This document shows, in pieces, positions 1-11,290 of a stretch of 64,000 nucleotides of DNA. A program made the translations under genes and the position numbers. Below the pieces are notes generated by a model. The model worked only from the letters and a program-made list of their open reading frames with translations, ran no database searches and had not been told where the DNA came from. Source of the DNA: Limnoperna fortunei (taxonomy: Eukaryota; Mollusca; Bivalvia; Mytilida; Modiolidae); NCBI GenBank assembly GCA_944474755.1, contig OX104117.1:77414926-77478925 (forward strand), read 5' to 3'. Each line of letters opens with the position of its first letter. Position 1 is the first letter of the stretch.

Positions 1-157
1 TCACTAGAAAGTTTACCTGCCAGCGGCTCACATCACTCCAGCTTTGCAGCAACTACAACAAGAGTGTGTGTAGTCCAACCAACAGATACCGCAACTTGTG
101 AGATATATCAACAAGACCTGGATCCAGAACCCAGCTTTAAAATAGTGGTGTGTTTGA
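1..157 (+). CDS. possible partial exon, unrecognised
   Basis: From the window edge one plus-strand frame is open and reads protein-like (Ser/Thr-rich, then a segment containing VCVVQPTDTATCEIYQQD), with a base composition clearly less AT-rich than the DNA after it. Candidate 5' splice sites (GTGTGT) lie near 148-152; the frame runs on to a stop near 267, but the later residues look like AT-rich read-through. I recognise no family. It may be an exon of a host gene entering from the left, or a fragment of a mobile element. Low confidence because there is no upstream context. Confidence 0.25.
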
Positions 158-366
158 ATGCAGAATATACGAACAATGACACAGATGGTATATATACTTT
201 TAGCATTTTTATATTTGTTTGTATTACACATTTTAATGCATTTTTCTCTTGCTGGTTAAGTTTTTAGTGCTGAAATCATGTTCTCTGTAAAAAAAAGAGT
301 AAGAAATAAATTGAAAACAATATACAACAAAATAGTATTAAAAAACATTTTGTATTTTTTATATAC

Positions 367-626
367 AGGTTGGCACTACAGGCTCAGCAAAAATCACATT
401 TAGCAAAGCATTACTTTTGTAGGCTGGTGCCAGCATCGCTATAGAAGGCTAAGCCGGTTACCAGAACAGTTCTACTAGTAGAAGAGCAAGCCCTTGCCGG
501 GTGGCAGCGACCTACCTTCTTGGAAGAATACCACGCTAGGCTGATGACAACTTCCTGCTGCTTACGAGCACTCAGGTATCTATTTGAACCATCCCGACGC
601 CAGCAGATAGTGACACTTCCAGTGAC
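367..626 (+). CDS. possible internal exon with canonical splice sites, unrecognised
   Basis: A stretch richer in G and C than its surroundings is preceded by a T-rich tract ending ATATACAG (acceptor near 367) and ends at ACA|GTAAGT (donor near 627). In the frame open up to the donor, the part from about 455 to 626 has no stop and contains a protein-like Arg/Leu-rich run (EEYHARLMTTSCCLRALRYL). The 5' half of that frame carries a TAG near 443, so either the exon starts later, the frame differs, or this is a pseudo-exon. No family recognised. It could pair with the coding-like stretch at 1-157. Confidence 0.3.
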
Positions 627-627
627 A

Positions 628-1850
628 GTAAGTTATTTGTTTGACTGTCCTTTAAAACCGTCTACCCTATGTTTTTGTAATATGAGCGTTTCTTTTGTCA
701 TTATTATGTATAACAAAATAATTAGAAATATTTCAATTGTTTAAAATTTTTATTTTATCTGATACCTGGAGATTACAAATTATAGGTGCCAATTAATGAT
801 AATACAATTAAAGGTCAATACTATCCTACCTAACAATAACAAGACAATTACGAATACATATGAAACCATATCATCATTGAAAAGGTAAAAAAACATAAAA
901 ACAAACTGTCTATCAAGGCTCATTTGTTCTCTCTTCAGAACATTTTCAAATAAAGTAATCATGTTCATCATTATTTAGAAATATTATACTTTCATTCTAA
1001 ATCGTGGTCGCATATTCGCATACTCAGCAATGTAAACAGTGAATCCTTTAAGCAAAATCTACTTTAAATTATCTTGCGTATACGATATTCATATTGTAAT
1101 AAATATTTTTGCAAAATATCCTGTATGTATTTTTGTAAACAAATGATATGTATTGGTGTTTAAACCAAATTACCGCCAGTTGAAGCAATATACAGAGCAA
1201 GTTATTCTCGTCTCCGAAATTGTCATTTTCCTAGCCGAAATTCTAGTGTAATACCATACTTTAAACTACGAGTAATGGTTTTCTTTTCCTCTAAATTTTG
1301 TTATTTATTTTAACCACCTTTGCTTTTATTGTAGACAGGGACGGATCGACTTGAGGACAAGTAGACTAGGGGACAGATTGTCTATAAATCACTTATGTTT
1401 TTTGACTTAACTGAGTCTCCTGACCCCGGGAAACTGAATCTCCTGACCCTGGGAAAAATTGAAGTGAGTTGGTAACTTTATTTTCAAAATAAAGTTACTT
1501 AATTCTAAAATTAAATAATAAGTAAATGTATTTCAGTCAAACCAATGTTATATGTTAATCAGAAGTCATTAAATTATGTGACCTCCGCACGTGTATCAAT
1601 CCAAATAATCAAACATAAGTTGACACGCATTGGCAGTGTTACTATCAGCTTCCAATACGAGAAAAAGACTCAGAAGTGCGCAATTTGCCTTGGACACAAT
1701 TATTATGGGTTGATGGTATCCTAAAGATTTTTAAGTTGAGAAAAATATATCCGCAAGTATGGTTGCAGCAGTACGATTTTTTATTAAAATCTTGATTACA
1801 GCTGATTTTAAGTTGACCAAAAGCATTACTTTTAATCAACAAGTTTTTAC
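628..1850. other. AT-rich non-coding DNA
   Basis: No supported gene. The one local pattern is a 23-bp doublet near 1410-1456 (the string CTGA.TCTCCTGACCC.GGGAAA twice in tandem). Confidence 0.6.
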
Positions 1851-1867
1851 CTAATGAAATGCTGAAA

Positions 1868-2741
1868 TACCTCTTTTAAAAATTAATTTGCCTATTTGGC
1901 CTACAGTGTCAGTGACTGAATTAGCATTCCTCTGTGCAGCCTGGCCTACAGTGTCAGTGACTGAATTAGCATTTCTCTGTGCAGCCTGACCTACAGTGTC
2001 AGTGACTGAATTAACATTCCTCTGTGCAGCCTGGCCTACACTGTCAGTGACTGAATTAGCATTCCTCTGTGCAGCCTGACCTACACTGTCAGTGACTGAA
2101 TTAACATTCCTCTGTGCAGCCTGGCCTACAGTGTCAGTGACTGAATTAGCATTCCTCTGTGCAGCCTGGCCTACAGTGTCAGTGACTGAATTAACATTCC
2201 TCTGTGCAGCCTGGCCTACAGTGTCAGTGACTGAATTAGCATTCCTCTGTGCAGCCTGACCTACAGTCAGTGACTGAATTAACATTCCTCTGTGCAGCCT
2301 GGCCTACAGTGTCTTTGACTGAATTAGCATTCCTCTGTGCAGCCTCACCTAGTGTCAGTGACTGAATTAACATTCCTCTGTGCAGCCTGGCCTACAGTGT
2401 CAGTGACTGAATTAGCATTCCTCTGTGCAGCCTGGCCTACACTGTCAGTGACTGAATTAACATTCCTCTGTGCAGCCTGGCCTACAGTGTCTTTGACTGA
2501 ATTAGCATTCCTCTGTGCAGCCTCACCTAGTGTCAGTGACTGAATTAACATTCCTCTGTGCAGCCTGGCCTACAGTGTCAGTGACTGAATTAGCATTCCT
2601 CTGTGCAGCATGGCCTACACTGTCAGTGACTGAATTAATATTCCTCTGTGCAGCCTGGCCTACAGTGTCAGTGACTTAATTAGCATTCCTCTGTGCAGCC
2701 TGGCCTACACTGTCAGTGACTGAAGACAGTTTCGGTGTCTC
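1868..2741 (-). CDS. possible repeat-coding exon (15-residue repeat), frame broken
   Basis: Read on the minus strand, the 45-bp minisatellite here encodes VGQAAQRNANSVTDT, alternating with a version having NVN. Just upstream on that strand is a strong acceptor-like sequence (TTTTCTTTTTACAG, ending near 2742), and the bases after it enter the repeat in frame. A donor-like AAAAGAG|GTATTT lies near 1868. Against coding: a stop (TCA to TAA) near 2670, single-base or two-base length changes near 2530 and 2350, and a 3-bp loss near 2263; the longest open piece covers 1851-2285. Most likely a tandem-repeat exon of a host gene that is decaying, or a minisatellite that is open by chance. No family recognised. 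Confidence 0.35.
1895..2724. repeat. 45-bp minisatellite with 90-bp and 180-bp higher-order structure
   Basis: About 18 head-to-tail copies of a 45-bp unit beginning CCTACAGTGTCAGTGACTGA. Units alternate TTAGCA and TTAACA, giving a 90-bp dimer. A variant unit (GTGTCTTTGACTG followed by CCTCACCTAGTG) occurs at about 2308 and again at about 2488, exactly 180 bp apart, so a four-unit block was itself duplicated. The unit length is a multiple of three and long frames stay open on both strands. Confidence 0.95.
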
Positions 2742-3650
2742 TGTAAAAAGAAAACGGAAATTTTAGGCAACCCACTTTTAAAATTTATGGTTTCTAAAAT
2801 TATTTCGCAAATCGTCTCCTATGCAAAAGCTTTCCCAAAATGTTGTACGATTTCATTTGCAAATTTGCGTGCTAACATAAGTTAACGATGTCATCGTTCG
2901 TAAGACGTTTGTGCATCGTTCGTACATCGTTAGTATATGGTTAAACGTAAATCGTTTTTCTATCGTAGAACATATATCATTAAATAATACGTAAAATCGG
3001 CCTTAATTTATTAATATAGCGATGATTAATATTTGATCACTGTACTCATATAAAAAGGTTAATAACTTTTTATCGTTCAAACCGCAGGGCCATACGGAAA
3101 GTTGTATTACCCGATACTATCTCACCTCCGGTCTTCTGGACCAGTAAGCTATTTTGTGATTCCTTCCAGCGTATTTTAGATTGGCTAGTCATACGGACTG
3201 TTCATACAGGCTAGCCATACGAGTTTTGCTTTATTTAAATAAAATTGTTACAAACTGGCGTCTGTATTGGCTTTTTATCGATTATTGGCGCTGGAACCTA
3301 CGGGTCTCTTGACCTTTACATCCTAACTGGAATCAATACCAGGGCAAATACATATTCAGCCAGTTAGTAACACTGAAGCATGGTTTCTCCAGCGGGCATG
3401 GTAGGGTTTTTCGTTTATTCTATCGAAGTGTATAAGGTTTTTACATCATAAAACGAAATAAATCATTATATATTTGAATAAAGGAATTTGAAAATCAGAC
3501 TTCTTTTAGTTTTTACTGGTTCGAGTACACCACTAACATTGTCCCTGCCCATATGTACATGAGTAATACATACACTTCAAAGACATATACTCGACCTTTA
3601 TTAACCAGTTGTGTAAAATACATGTGAAATTGTCCATATAATACGGATAT
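2742..3650. other. non-coding, with clustered ATCGTTCGTA-like motifs
   Basis: No gene seen. Between about 2886 and 2970 the motif CATCGTTCGTA and close variants recur four or five times. From 3060 on there are scattered 'catacgga' strings resembling the short tandem repeat that follows at 3655. Confidence 0.45.
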
Positions 3651-3654
3651 AGTG

Positions 3655-3765
3655 AACAGGCCCAATACAAAAAAAACTGGCTCAATACAGAAAAACAGGG
3701 TCAATACGGAAAAACAGGGCCAATACGGAAAAACGGGCACAATACAGAAAAACAGGGCAAATACA
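3655..3765. repeat. short tandem repeat, ~20-bp unit
   Basis: Five to six degenerate tandem units of about 20 bp with consensus close to CAATACGGAAAAACAGGGC. The 'aatac' core also occurs through the hairpin at 4021-4143, suggesting both belong to one repeat element. Confidence 0.7.
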
Positions 3766-4020
3766 GGAATGTCATTTCCGGTAATTTATATACAAATATC
3801 ATTTTAAAAACAAACACATTCGTTTCGCTGTGCGTAAATTACATAATTTTCAGGTGAAAAAATATATTTTAATTCTGTGGGCTGTTGATATTAATAATTT
3901 GTTATGTCTATGAGAAGCCGATTTGGATCGAGTATAGCTTTATTGGTCAATGATAAAATGGTACTAAAATTTACTCAACTGGTTAATAAAAGTGTCATTG
4001 AATGGGTGTTTTCAGATTCG

Positions 4021-4143
4021 ACATGTATTATGTCCTCGGGAAGCAGTATTGGGTCTCGAATAGCCGTATTAGCCCTCGGCGTTGCCTCGGGCTAATACAG
4101 CTATCCTCGACCCAATACAGCTTCCCTTTGACATAATACAGGT
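4021..4143. repeat. long inverted repeat (59-bp arms, 5-bp loop)
   Basis: Positions 4021-4079 pair with 4085-4143 around the loop CGTTG. By eye 48 of 59 positions match. Each arm contains GTATTGGGTC and GTATTAGCCC blocks. Probably the tip of a foldback or MITE-type element; the flanking 3655-3765 repeat uses similar words. Confidence 0.8.
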
Positions 4144-4534
4144 CAAATATGAAAACACCAATTTAATAACCCTATAGTATTGTATTCGGTTATTGTAATT
4201 AAAAATAATTATCTAGTTCAGATACTCTGAACTAATATAAAAAAGTATATTATTGTGTACACGGTCTTTTAATTTCTTTAACAAATATTTAGCGTATATT
4301 AAAGGTTTGTATTTATTAAATTAATAGTCCAAGTGTGGTAATGAAAATCGCATAAATTATGTATTAGAATTCAAAATAAACGGTATGATATCCATTTATT
4401 ACCGAAATAGATAGACAAGCTATAAAGTACACAACGCTCGTGAATTCGAGCCCGACATCTCGCTGTTTTCGACTTTGACGGACACTGCCAAATTCAGAGG
4501 GTTTCAGGAGGTTCTCCTGTGACCTCCAAAGATA

Positions 4535-4950
4535 AAACTAGATTGATTGATTTATTAGTGGTTTGCTTTACGTCCAGCGAGTAGTATTTCAGCGATATTC
4601 AGGACAAGACCAAGTTAACAAACAATTATCAACGGAAAAGGAGGGTGGGGTGGGACACAAGTAACACAATTTAGACTGCCACTGGAAAAGTATGACGTTT
4701 TGGGTAAGGGAGGAAAATTTGGCCTTTTGTAGCGGCTACAATGAGCCTACTCTTTTTCGAAATCTACAAAAGGGGGCTTTATCGTGCTAGGGGAGTGGCA
4801 ATCTGCAAACACGTTATTCACTACGGTCAGCGGTCAGGCTTTCCGTATGATGACCTGACAACACTTCATCGAGAGGGTCCCCCTATCCGCCACCCGGGGA
4901 CGCGCTGGGCAGTTCTGTAGGTCGAGCACTGGGAACCCTCCCAGCAAAAA
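4535..4950 (-). mobile_element. non-autonomous retroposon (family A), minus strand
   Basis: On the minus strand this ends ...AATATCGCTGAAATACTACTCGCTGGACGTAAAGC then (AATC)n. It shares a middle block (GTTGTCAGG..AT.ATAC.GAAA.CCTGACCGC) and the 3' domain with the better-defined copy at 42650-43141, so both belong to one family of about 490 bp. No coding capacity. Probably mobilised by a LINE with a matching 3' end. Confidence 0.75.
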
Positions 4951-5881
4951 ACTAAAAGATAAAGACGAACATTTGAAGTGAAGAAATTATATCAGCAAGT
5001 AACAGAATAATTTTTCAACAGATCAATAACAGCTACTCATGAAAGACTGCAATGAAAAAATACTAAGTAGAAATAATTGTATCAACAATATGAACAACTT
5101 TTTAAAGAGTACATTTTAAAAATTATTCTGAAGTAATTATTTCATTTTCTTATTAAACTATAGAAATGGGCTAGTAATTCTAGGTCCCTGTGTAGTTTAA
5201 TTCTCTTGCTTATTGTGTTTCGTGCTTGACGCAATATATTGTACGACTACAAGCAAACGGCGCACTCGATTCAGTTGCATGCGATATATAAAACAAATCG
5301 TCGGGTCTTTCTGCGGCATCTCTTTGGAATAATTTTAATGATCGCTATTGCTTGTCAAAGTTGAGAATAAGAAAAATAAAACTTCATAATTGAGTGTTTT
5401 GTGTAAACAAAGTTCATAATTTACCACGGGGTGGTCGGAGGGGAGCAGGAACAGGTATTTTAGAATACAGTACACATTCATCCATAACTATAAATGTATT
5501 TATTACATACACATTACATGCATTATGTGTAGATACAACTACCTGTAACATGTCGAGACAGTTGTGTACATTCTTATCTCTACGAGACGCGCAGCGTCGA
5601 GTTGTGATGCGGAATGTATGGAACTGTCGACGAGACGTGATACGGGTAGTTGTTCCTACACTTAAATGTATGTAATAAGTTTATCTAAAATTAAGAAGTA
5701 TACAAAGAGCAGAACAAAACTGAATGTTAAACATTTTTAATTGCATTTGTTTACAAAATATAGTCTGTAACGTCACACGTATTATGACGTCATATTTCAT
5801 TCATAGAATGAAAGTTATTCAGTAAATTATTGGTTATAGTATTTATTGTGACGTCAAGAAGTAGTTCCGACAAAAGTACAT

Positions 5882-5909
5882 CTTGTATCACATATATATG
5901 TGATACAAG
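5882..5909. repeat. perfect 28-bp palindrome
   Basis: CTTGTATCACATAT is followed immediately by its exact reverse complement, with no spacer. It may be a cruciform-prone site or the join of two element ends. Confidence 0.85.
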
Positions 5910-6689
5910 GTTTTTTATCACTCAGGTTGTATCAATCGCTAATTTTTCAGATTTTGACGAAATACCTTTGTTCTGCATGATCACGGAAAAACACCGGATA
6001 GTGTCGCAAAATGTTTAATACTTATTTTCTTTGATAAGCGAGGCAGCGAAGCGAGATTACCTGTAACCTAATTAACAACATGTATCATTCTTTGTCCATG
6101 TACAATTTTGTAGTCCTAACTAAATTACTACATCCATTTAAATAACAGTAGATGCAGCTTAGAAAACAAAAAATATTTTTTATTTTTTTTTTTAATTTTT
6201 AATTGAAAGAACAAATATAACGACTAAAATGTCACAGTTTAATGTATGTAGACGTACTTAATAAAATACTAAAAGTTTCCGCCATAATTAAAGAAATTGG
6301 CGATTTTATTATTATTTTTTTAAACTTTGTCCGTGTTTTAATAAAACATTATTGTACATATGTATCAAAAGCAATCGTTGTTATGGCTTTAATGCGGGTT
6401 TTAATTTCACCAGATGTGTAAGTAAACCATTGATAAATTCAGTGTAATAATTATAATTAAGGACTGAACAAATGCTAACATTTTCAGCAGTCTTCATTCT
6501 TTAGAAACAGATTGATTTCAACATACATTTATCTTTAACATTACTATTTAAATAACATTTGTTATCGTAATTGTGCGAACGTACAATTTCCAAATAGAGA
6601 TATTTTTTGTTTAATTCCGAAAATGTTCATAACACAAGTTAAATGAAAAATATTAATCGAGCGCTGTTAATAAATTAACAATAATTATA

Positions 6690-6960
6690 ACCAGGCGTTG
6701 TGAAAGTCGTATTTTGACTGATACAACGGAGAAAATGTCTGTGACAGACATTTTTTGACTGATACAACGGTAATGCCGTTGCCGTTGTAACAGACAACTT
6801 TCGACTGAGTAAACGAAAAAAATGACTGTCACAGTAAAAATTATTGTCTGACACATTGTTTGCAGTCTTTTACAGACATTTTTGCAGTCATTTGCAGTCA
6901 ATACATGTATCAGTCAGTGACAGACGAAAAACGACTGGAACTGGTATTTACAGTCATTTT
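6690..6960. repeat. repeat-rich block of GACTG/CAGTC words, MITE-like
   Basis: The words GACTGATACAACGG, TGACAGAC, ACAGACATTT and CAGTCATTT recur on both strands, including the hairpin AATGTCTGT-G-ACAGACATT at about 6734. No open frame worth calling. Could be the remains of a small non-autonomous DNA transposon; element ends were not found. Confidence 0.4.
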
Positions 6961-7539
6961 TTAGCCAGTACTAGTGTACAATGAGCATGTCTCAGAACAT
7001 GCATTGTATGTTTAAGCGTATACTGTGAGGTGCCAGTACAAATGTTTACAATTTGAAAGCATGGAAAACGTTAGAATTTAAGACAATTTCATGAAACAAT
7101 CGTTCATTATAAAACGGTATGAAACATCTAACGTGTTCAATAATCCCAATTAACATTCAATCTATGTTAGTCATTGTTTTATAGTACCCAGGACGACCGG
7201 ACCGACTGGACAGACTGCTGACCGACCTGCATAAATTTTTATATTAAATAATAATGTATATACAGAGAGCGACACATTGAACCTTATTGTTGGCATCACG
7301 AGCCGATGGTAATAAAACATTTATAACAATGAAATGTCACACTTCACCAAAAACAAAATACTTGCATGCATACAAAACTCACTTCATATACGAAACCTAA
7401 ATAAACTAATACGAATTGGCTTACAGCTAAATAACTGACAAGGTAACAATCATTGATAACGAGAAAAAGACAAAATGAGTACCCAATGTGTAATCTGTCC
7501 CAAATTTATTGTTTGTCAACTTGTTCACGTCCTACATAT

Positions 7540-7595
7540 AGCTGAAATACTTCTCACATGCAAACATCCAATCAATCAATTAATCAATCAATCCT
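7540..7595 (+). mobile_element. 3' tail fragment of family A retroposon
   Basis: ATATAGCTGAAATACTTCTCACATGC followed by (CAATCAAT)n matches the 3' domain of the copies at 40976 and 43085. Only the tail is present. Confidence 0.6.
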
Positions 7596-7611
7596 CTTGA
7601 TGTAATGCTAT

Positions 7612-7790
7612 AAGATTGATTTATTTATGTTTGCTTTACGCACAGCAAGCAGTTTTTCAGCCGTTAAGGACCAGAAAGGTTACCCAACGTTTGTTTTAGG
7701 AAGATAGACCAAAGGGTAAACATTTTGAATAGCACTGGAAAAGCATGGGGTATCGGAAGTGGCGAAGAAATTAGGCTTTTATAGCGTTTT
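7612..7790 (-). mobile_element. 5'-truncated family A retroposon, minus strand
   Basis: On the minus strand the sequence ends in ...CGGCTGAAAAACTGCTTGCTGTGCGTAAAGC with an AATC-type tail and shares the 'CTTTTCCAGTG' block with the copy at 4535-4950. It lies tail-to-tail with the fragment at 7540-7595. Confidence 0.6.
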
Positions 7791-7870
7791 AAAAAAAACA
7801 CATTTAAAATTATTTAACTTTTCTTATATTTTGATCTTCATAGACATGACCACATTGAACATGTTACCTT

Positions 7871-8656
7871 ATGGGTATTGACATCAGTGATTACAGGGCT
7901 GCCATAGGTTTATTCTATTCACAACATGGAAGCCTACGAATACTTGTACATGTACCTACTCTTAAATATCAGGAAACTTATTTAAATATACTACTTACTA
8001 ACCTGAAATGCACATTTCTCGTTGTCCAGTTAACATTTCTCCAGAGTATTAATCCTAATATCGATATAGTTTTCCTCTTGTATGAATTGTGTTTTGTTTT
8101 GATCATCGGAAATGTTGAACAAAATCCTGGTCCGGAATTGAACGAAACTTCAATTGTCCATTCAAATTCTGCTGAGTCATCAATATCAATTTGTAACATA
8201 AACATAAGAAGCATCCGACACAAACTTGAATTTCTTTATCACTTCTTTGATGAATATGACGTAATCACAATTACAGAGACTCATCTGGATCAAAGTGTTG
8301 ATACAAATGATTTAAAAATCGACGACTTTCCAAATATAATCCGCAAAGATAGAAATAATTTTGGTGGTGGTCTTCTCATATATGCGAAAGAGTCGGTAAG
8401 TTTATCGCGTAAAATTGAACTTGAGCATGAGCTTGACGAAACATTATGGGTAGAAGCACGTGTCAAGGGTACTAGCTTTCTCCTCTGTTGCACTTACAGA
8501 TCGGATTGGTCAGATGGTCAATATTGGGCACGACTTTCTCATGCTATTGATACTGGTATTCAAATAAATGAAAATATTGTTCTGACGGGTGACATGAATG
8601 CTGACTTATTTGTGACGGCAAACAACAAATTATTTGACATTATGAAAATTATTTAA
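7871..8656 (+). CDS. LINE endonuclease region with N-terminal 2A-like motif (truncated by frameshift)
   Basis: 261 codons open. Residues 80-88 read GNVEQNPGP (8108-8134), which fits the 2A ribosome-skipping motif ending NPGP, although the usual Asp before V-E is Asn here. Just before it is a hydrophobic stretch (about residues 63-79). From residue 105 an AP-endonuclease domain begins: ICNINIRS (conserved Asn), ETHLD (metal-binding Glu), CTYRSDWSD and TGDMNADL (conserved Asp-x-Asn). The frame ends prematurely at 8654-8656; the rest of the domain, including SDHD, continues in another frame to about 8920. Known for related elements: a 2A motif would release a short N-terminal peptide from the enzyme. 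That this copy's motif works is inference. Confidence 0.85.
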   Translation: MGIDISDYRAAIGLFYSQHGSLRILVHVPTLKYQETYLNILLTNLKCTFLVVQLTFLQSINPNIDIVFLLYELCFVLIIGNVEQNPGPELNETSIVHSNSAESSISICNINIRSIRHKLEFLYHFFDEYDVITITETHLDQSVDTNDLKIDDFPNIIRKDRNNFGGGLLIYAKESVSLSRKIELEHELDETLWVEARVKGTSFLLCCTYRSDWSDGQYWARLSHAIDTGIQINENIVLTGDMNADLFVTANNKLFDIMKII

Positions 8657-8905
8657 TCTAAAAAATGTAATTAATAAACCCACGAGATCAAGCAAGAACT
8701 CAAACACTTCTTGATCCAATAATAATAAGTGACAAACTAAATTGTACGTATGCAGACGTTTTACAAATACCAAGATCCGTTAGTGACCACGACGCTTCTA
8801 TTATGTTCTTAAAGTGTGCAAACTGCAAGTCAACGTCATTTCAAAGAAACGTTTGGTTATATGATAAAACTGATTTAAGGAAATTTAGTGATATGATGGA
8901 CTCGG

Positions 8906-11141
8906 TTGAATGCACTTTTGGGGGCTGTTGATGATATTGATGAAATGTGTGGTATATTCTATAACTGTTTTAATTATATAATTCAAGAATGTATACCATC
9001 AAAAAAGGTCACCATAAGAGGTCATGATAAACCATGGTTCAACAATGAAATTAGGAAAGAAATCCGAATAAGAGATAGACTTCGTAAGAAAGTTCTCAAA
9101 TATAATAGAATAATCGATACTCTTAAATATAAAAAACAAAGAAATAAGGTTAATAACATGAAAAAAGCTGCAAAAGAAGAATTTCAAAATAACATAGACA
9201 ATTTTATTCTGGAAAATGCCTCTAATCCAAAAATATATTGGAAAATCATGAAAATGTTGATTAAATCTGAAAAAAGCTCTTATAATATTCCACCAATCAA
9301 GACTACCATAAATGACCAATCGCATGGTGAAATGGCATACGAGGACAACGAGAAATGTGCGATTTTAAATCAGTACTTTTGTTCCATTTCAAAACTTGAT
9401 GACGACAACGACAAAACTCGAGATTATGAGATAAAAACTGATAAAGGAATCTGTAATATGTATGTAGAAGTAAGTGAAATTATTGATATAATCAATGTTT
9501 TGAACCCCAAAAAGGCATCAGGACCTGATACTTTTAGTCATAAAATGTTAAAAATTAGTCCACATAAAATTGCTATACCTCTACACATTATATTTAACAA
9601 GTCACTTTCACAATGTAAATTTCCCTCCTGCTGGAAGACTGCAAACGTGATTCCGATCTTCAAGAAAGGGGAATCTTCACTACCATCAAATTATCGCCCC
9701 ATTTCCCTGATTAGTTGTATTGGAAAGGTTATGGAAAGAATAGTTTATAAACATGTTTATAACCATTTGGCAATGAATAATCTAATTTATGAATATCAGT
9801 CAGGATTTCGCCCCAAATATTCTACTGTTCACCAATTACTAGAACTTTACAATTGTACACTTAATGCACTTGAAAAGAAAGAAATCAACTGCTTCGTATT
9901 CTGTGACTTTTCCAAAGCCTTTGATAAAGTTTGGCATAAAGGCCTATTGCACAAAATGAAAGCTTATGGGGTAAACGGAAATCTACTGAAATGGTTTGAA
10001 AGCTATCTTAATGGAAGACAACAAAAAGTTATCATCAAAAATGCTTCATCTCCTCTTTGCAGTCTTTCAGCCGGAGTCCCCCAAGGGTCTGTACTTGGAC
10101 CATTACTATTTATTTTATTTATTAATGACATTTCTGAAAATCTCATATCCCTCACGAGACTATTTGCTGACGATACATCGTTTGGTTATTCCCATTATGA
10201 CCCACAACAGATCAAGTATGTCATTGATCATGATTTAAAAGAGTTAGATCTATGGTCCAAAAAATGGCTGATGCGTTTTAATCCGAATAAAACTGAAGTC
10301 TTAATGATTTCTAATATAGAACCCCCCAATCTAGAATTCAGTTTGAATGACCAAGATATACCCGTAGTAAATACCCATAAACATCTAGATGTTACTTTCA
10401 GTTGTGATGGAAAATGGAATTCGCATATAGATAACATCTTATCAAGTGCTACACGACACCTCAATATTATGAGGAAGTTAAAATTTCAAATTAGTAGAAA
10501 GACTCTAGAAACTTTATATTTGGTGTATATTAGACCAATTTTAGAATATGCATGTGAAGTTTGGGACAATTGTGGTACAATTTATACAAATAAATTAGAA
10601 AGAATTCAATTAGAGGCGGCTAGAATTGTCACAGGGTTACCCTTATTTACAAAAACCGAAAGAATTTATTATGAAGTAGGTTGGGAGACTTTAAAAGATA
10701 GAAGGAATAGAAAAAAACTTCAAATGTTTTATACTATTACCCAAAAGATTGCCCCTCCATACTTATGTGAACTTATTCCCCCCTCAATTCAAAGTATAAC
10801 TGACTATTCTCTAAGAAACGGAGAAGACATTATTGTTCCATTCTGTAGATTATCTCTAACTATTGATTCTTTTATTCCCTCTACAATACGTGAATGGAAC
10901 AAACTAGACTCCTCTATCAGAAATGTAGATTCAGTTTCAAAATTTAAATCGATTCTTAAATGTAACAGTATTAAAAACAATGTACCTCCTCATTACTATT
11001 TTGGCCCAAGAAAACTAAATATTATACTAACTCAGATGAGATGTAATGCGTCCTTCTTAAACTATGATTTGTACACTGTTAACATTATATCAAACCCTTC
11101 CTGTAAATGTGGCAACAGCCAAGAAACCCAGTATCATTTTT
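8906..11141 (+). CDS. LINE reverse transcriptase and C-terminal domain (interrupted)
   Basis: About 745 codons open on the plus strand, beginning within the frame after the third frameshift rather than at a real start codon. RT blocks are in order: ANVIPIFKKG and NYRPISL (about 9640-9710), FRPKYSTVHQL, FCDFSKAFDKVWH (first catalytic Asp, about 9898-9936), SAGVPQGSVLGPLLFIL, and LFADDTS with the catalytic FADD at 10163-10174. The C-terminal part has CEVWDNCG and a Cys-rich motif (CKCGNSQET..H) whose last Cys lies beyond the insertion at 13508. Family: jockey/CR1 superfamily. The TAG at the 3' end (11141-11143) belongs to the inserted element, not the LINE. Confidence 0.9.
11136..11141 (+). repeat. 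6-bp target-site duplication, left copy (ATTTTT)
   Basis: ATTTTT precedes the palindrome's first base and is repeated exactly at 13508-13513 after its last base. Six-base duplications are the known signature of Polinton/Maverick integrases. Confidence 0.85.
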
Positions 11142-11260
11142 AGTAGTAGGGTGGGTGATGGTTTAGACCCCACAAAAACGCAGGGAGCAAGGGAGCAAGC
11201 TCCGCCCCCTTTCCATAACGTCATCGGAAGTCGACAACCACTATAGCATGAATCATCGCG

Positions 11261-11290
11261 CACCTGTCATGACGCCTTACGGCCAGTGAG
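11261..11290 (-). repeat. subterminal motif copy 1, left arm
   Basis: Minus-strand match to CACTGRCCGTAA.GC.T.ATGACAGGTG. The same motif recurs at 11591-11620 and, mirrored, at 13023-13053 and 13361-13388, and a related form lies in the second Polinton at 27983-28000 and 28227-28258. Confidence 0.7.

Larger units (their letters stand above)
4951..7530. other. AT-rich non-coding DNA with small palindromes
   Basis: No supported gene; the frame at 5394-5675 is not convincing. Contains a CRE-type octamer TGACGTCA (5785-5792), a perfect 28-bp palindrome (5882-5909) and a cluster of GACTG/ACAGAC words with a small hairpin at about 6734-6753 within 6690-6960. Confidence 0.5.

Noticed and set aside
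2337..2543. Plus-strand frame across the minisatellite
   Set aside because: Open only because the 45-bp unit is free of stops; the minus strand has the better splice context.
5394..5675. 93-codon plus-strand frame
   Set aside because: No motif, no splice or start support, and it spans AT-rich sequence.
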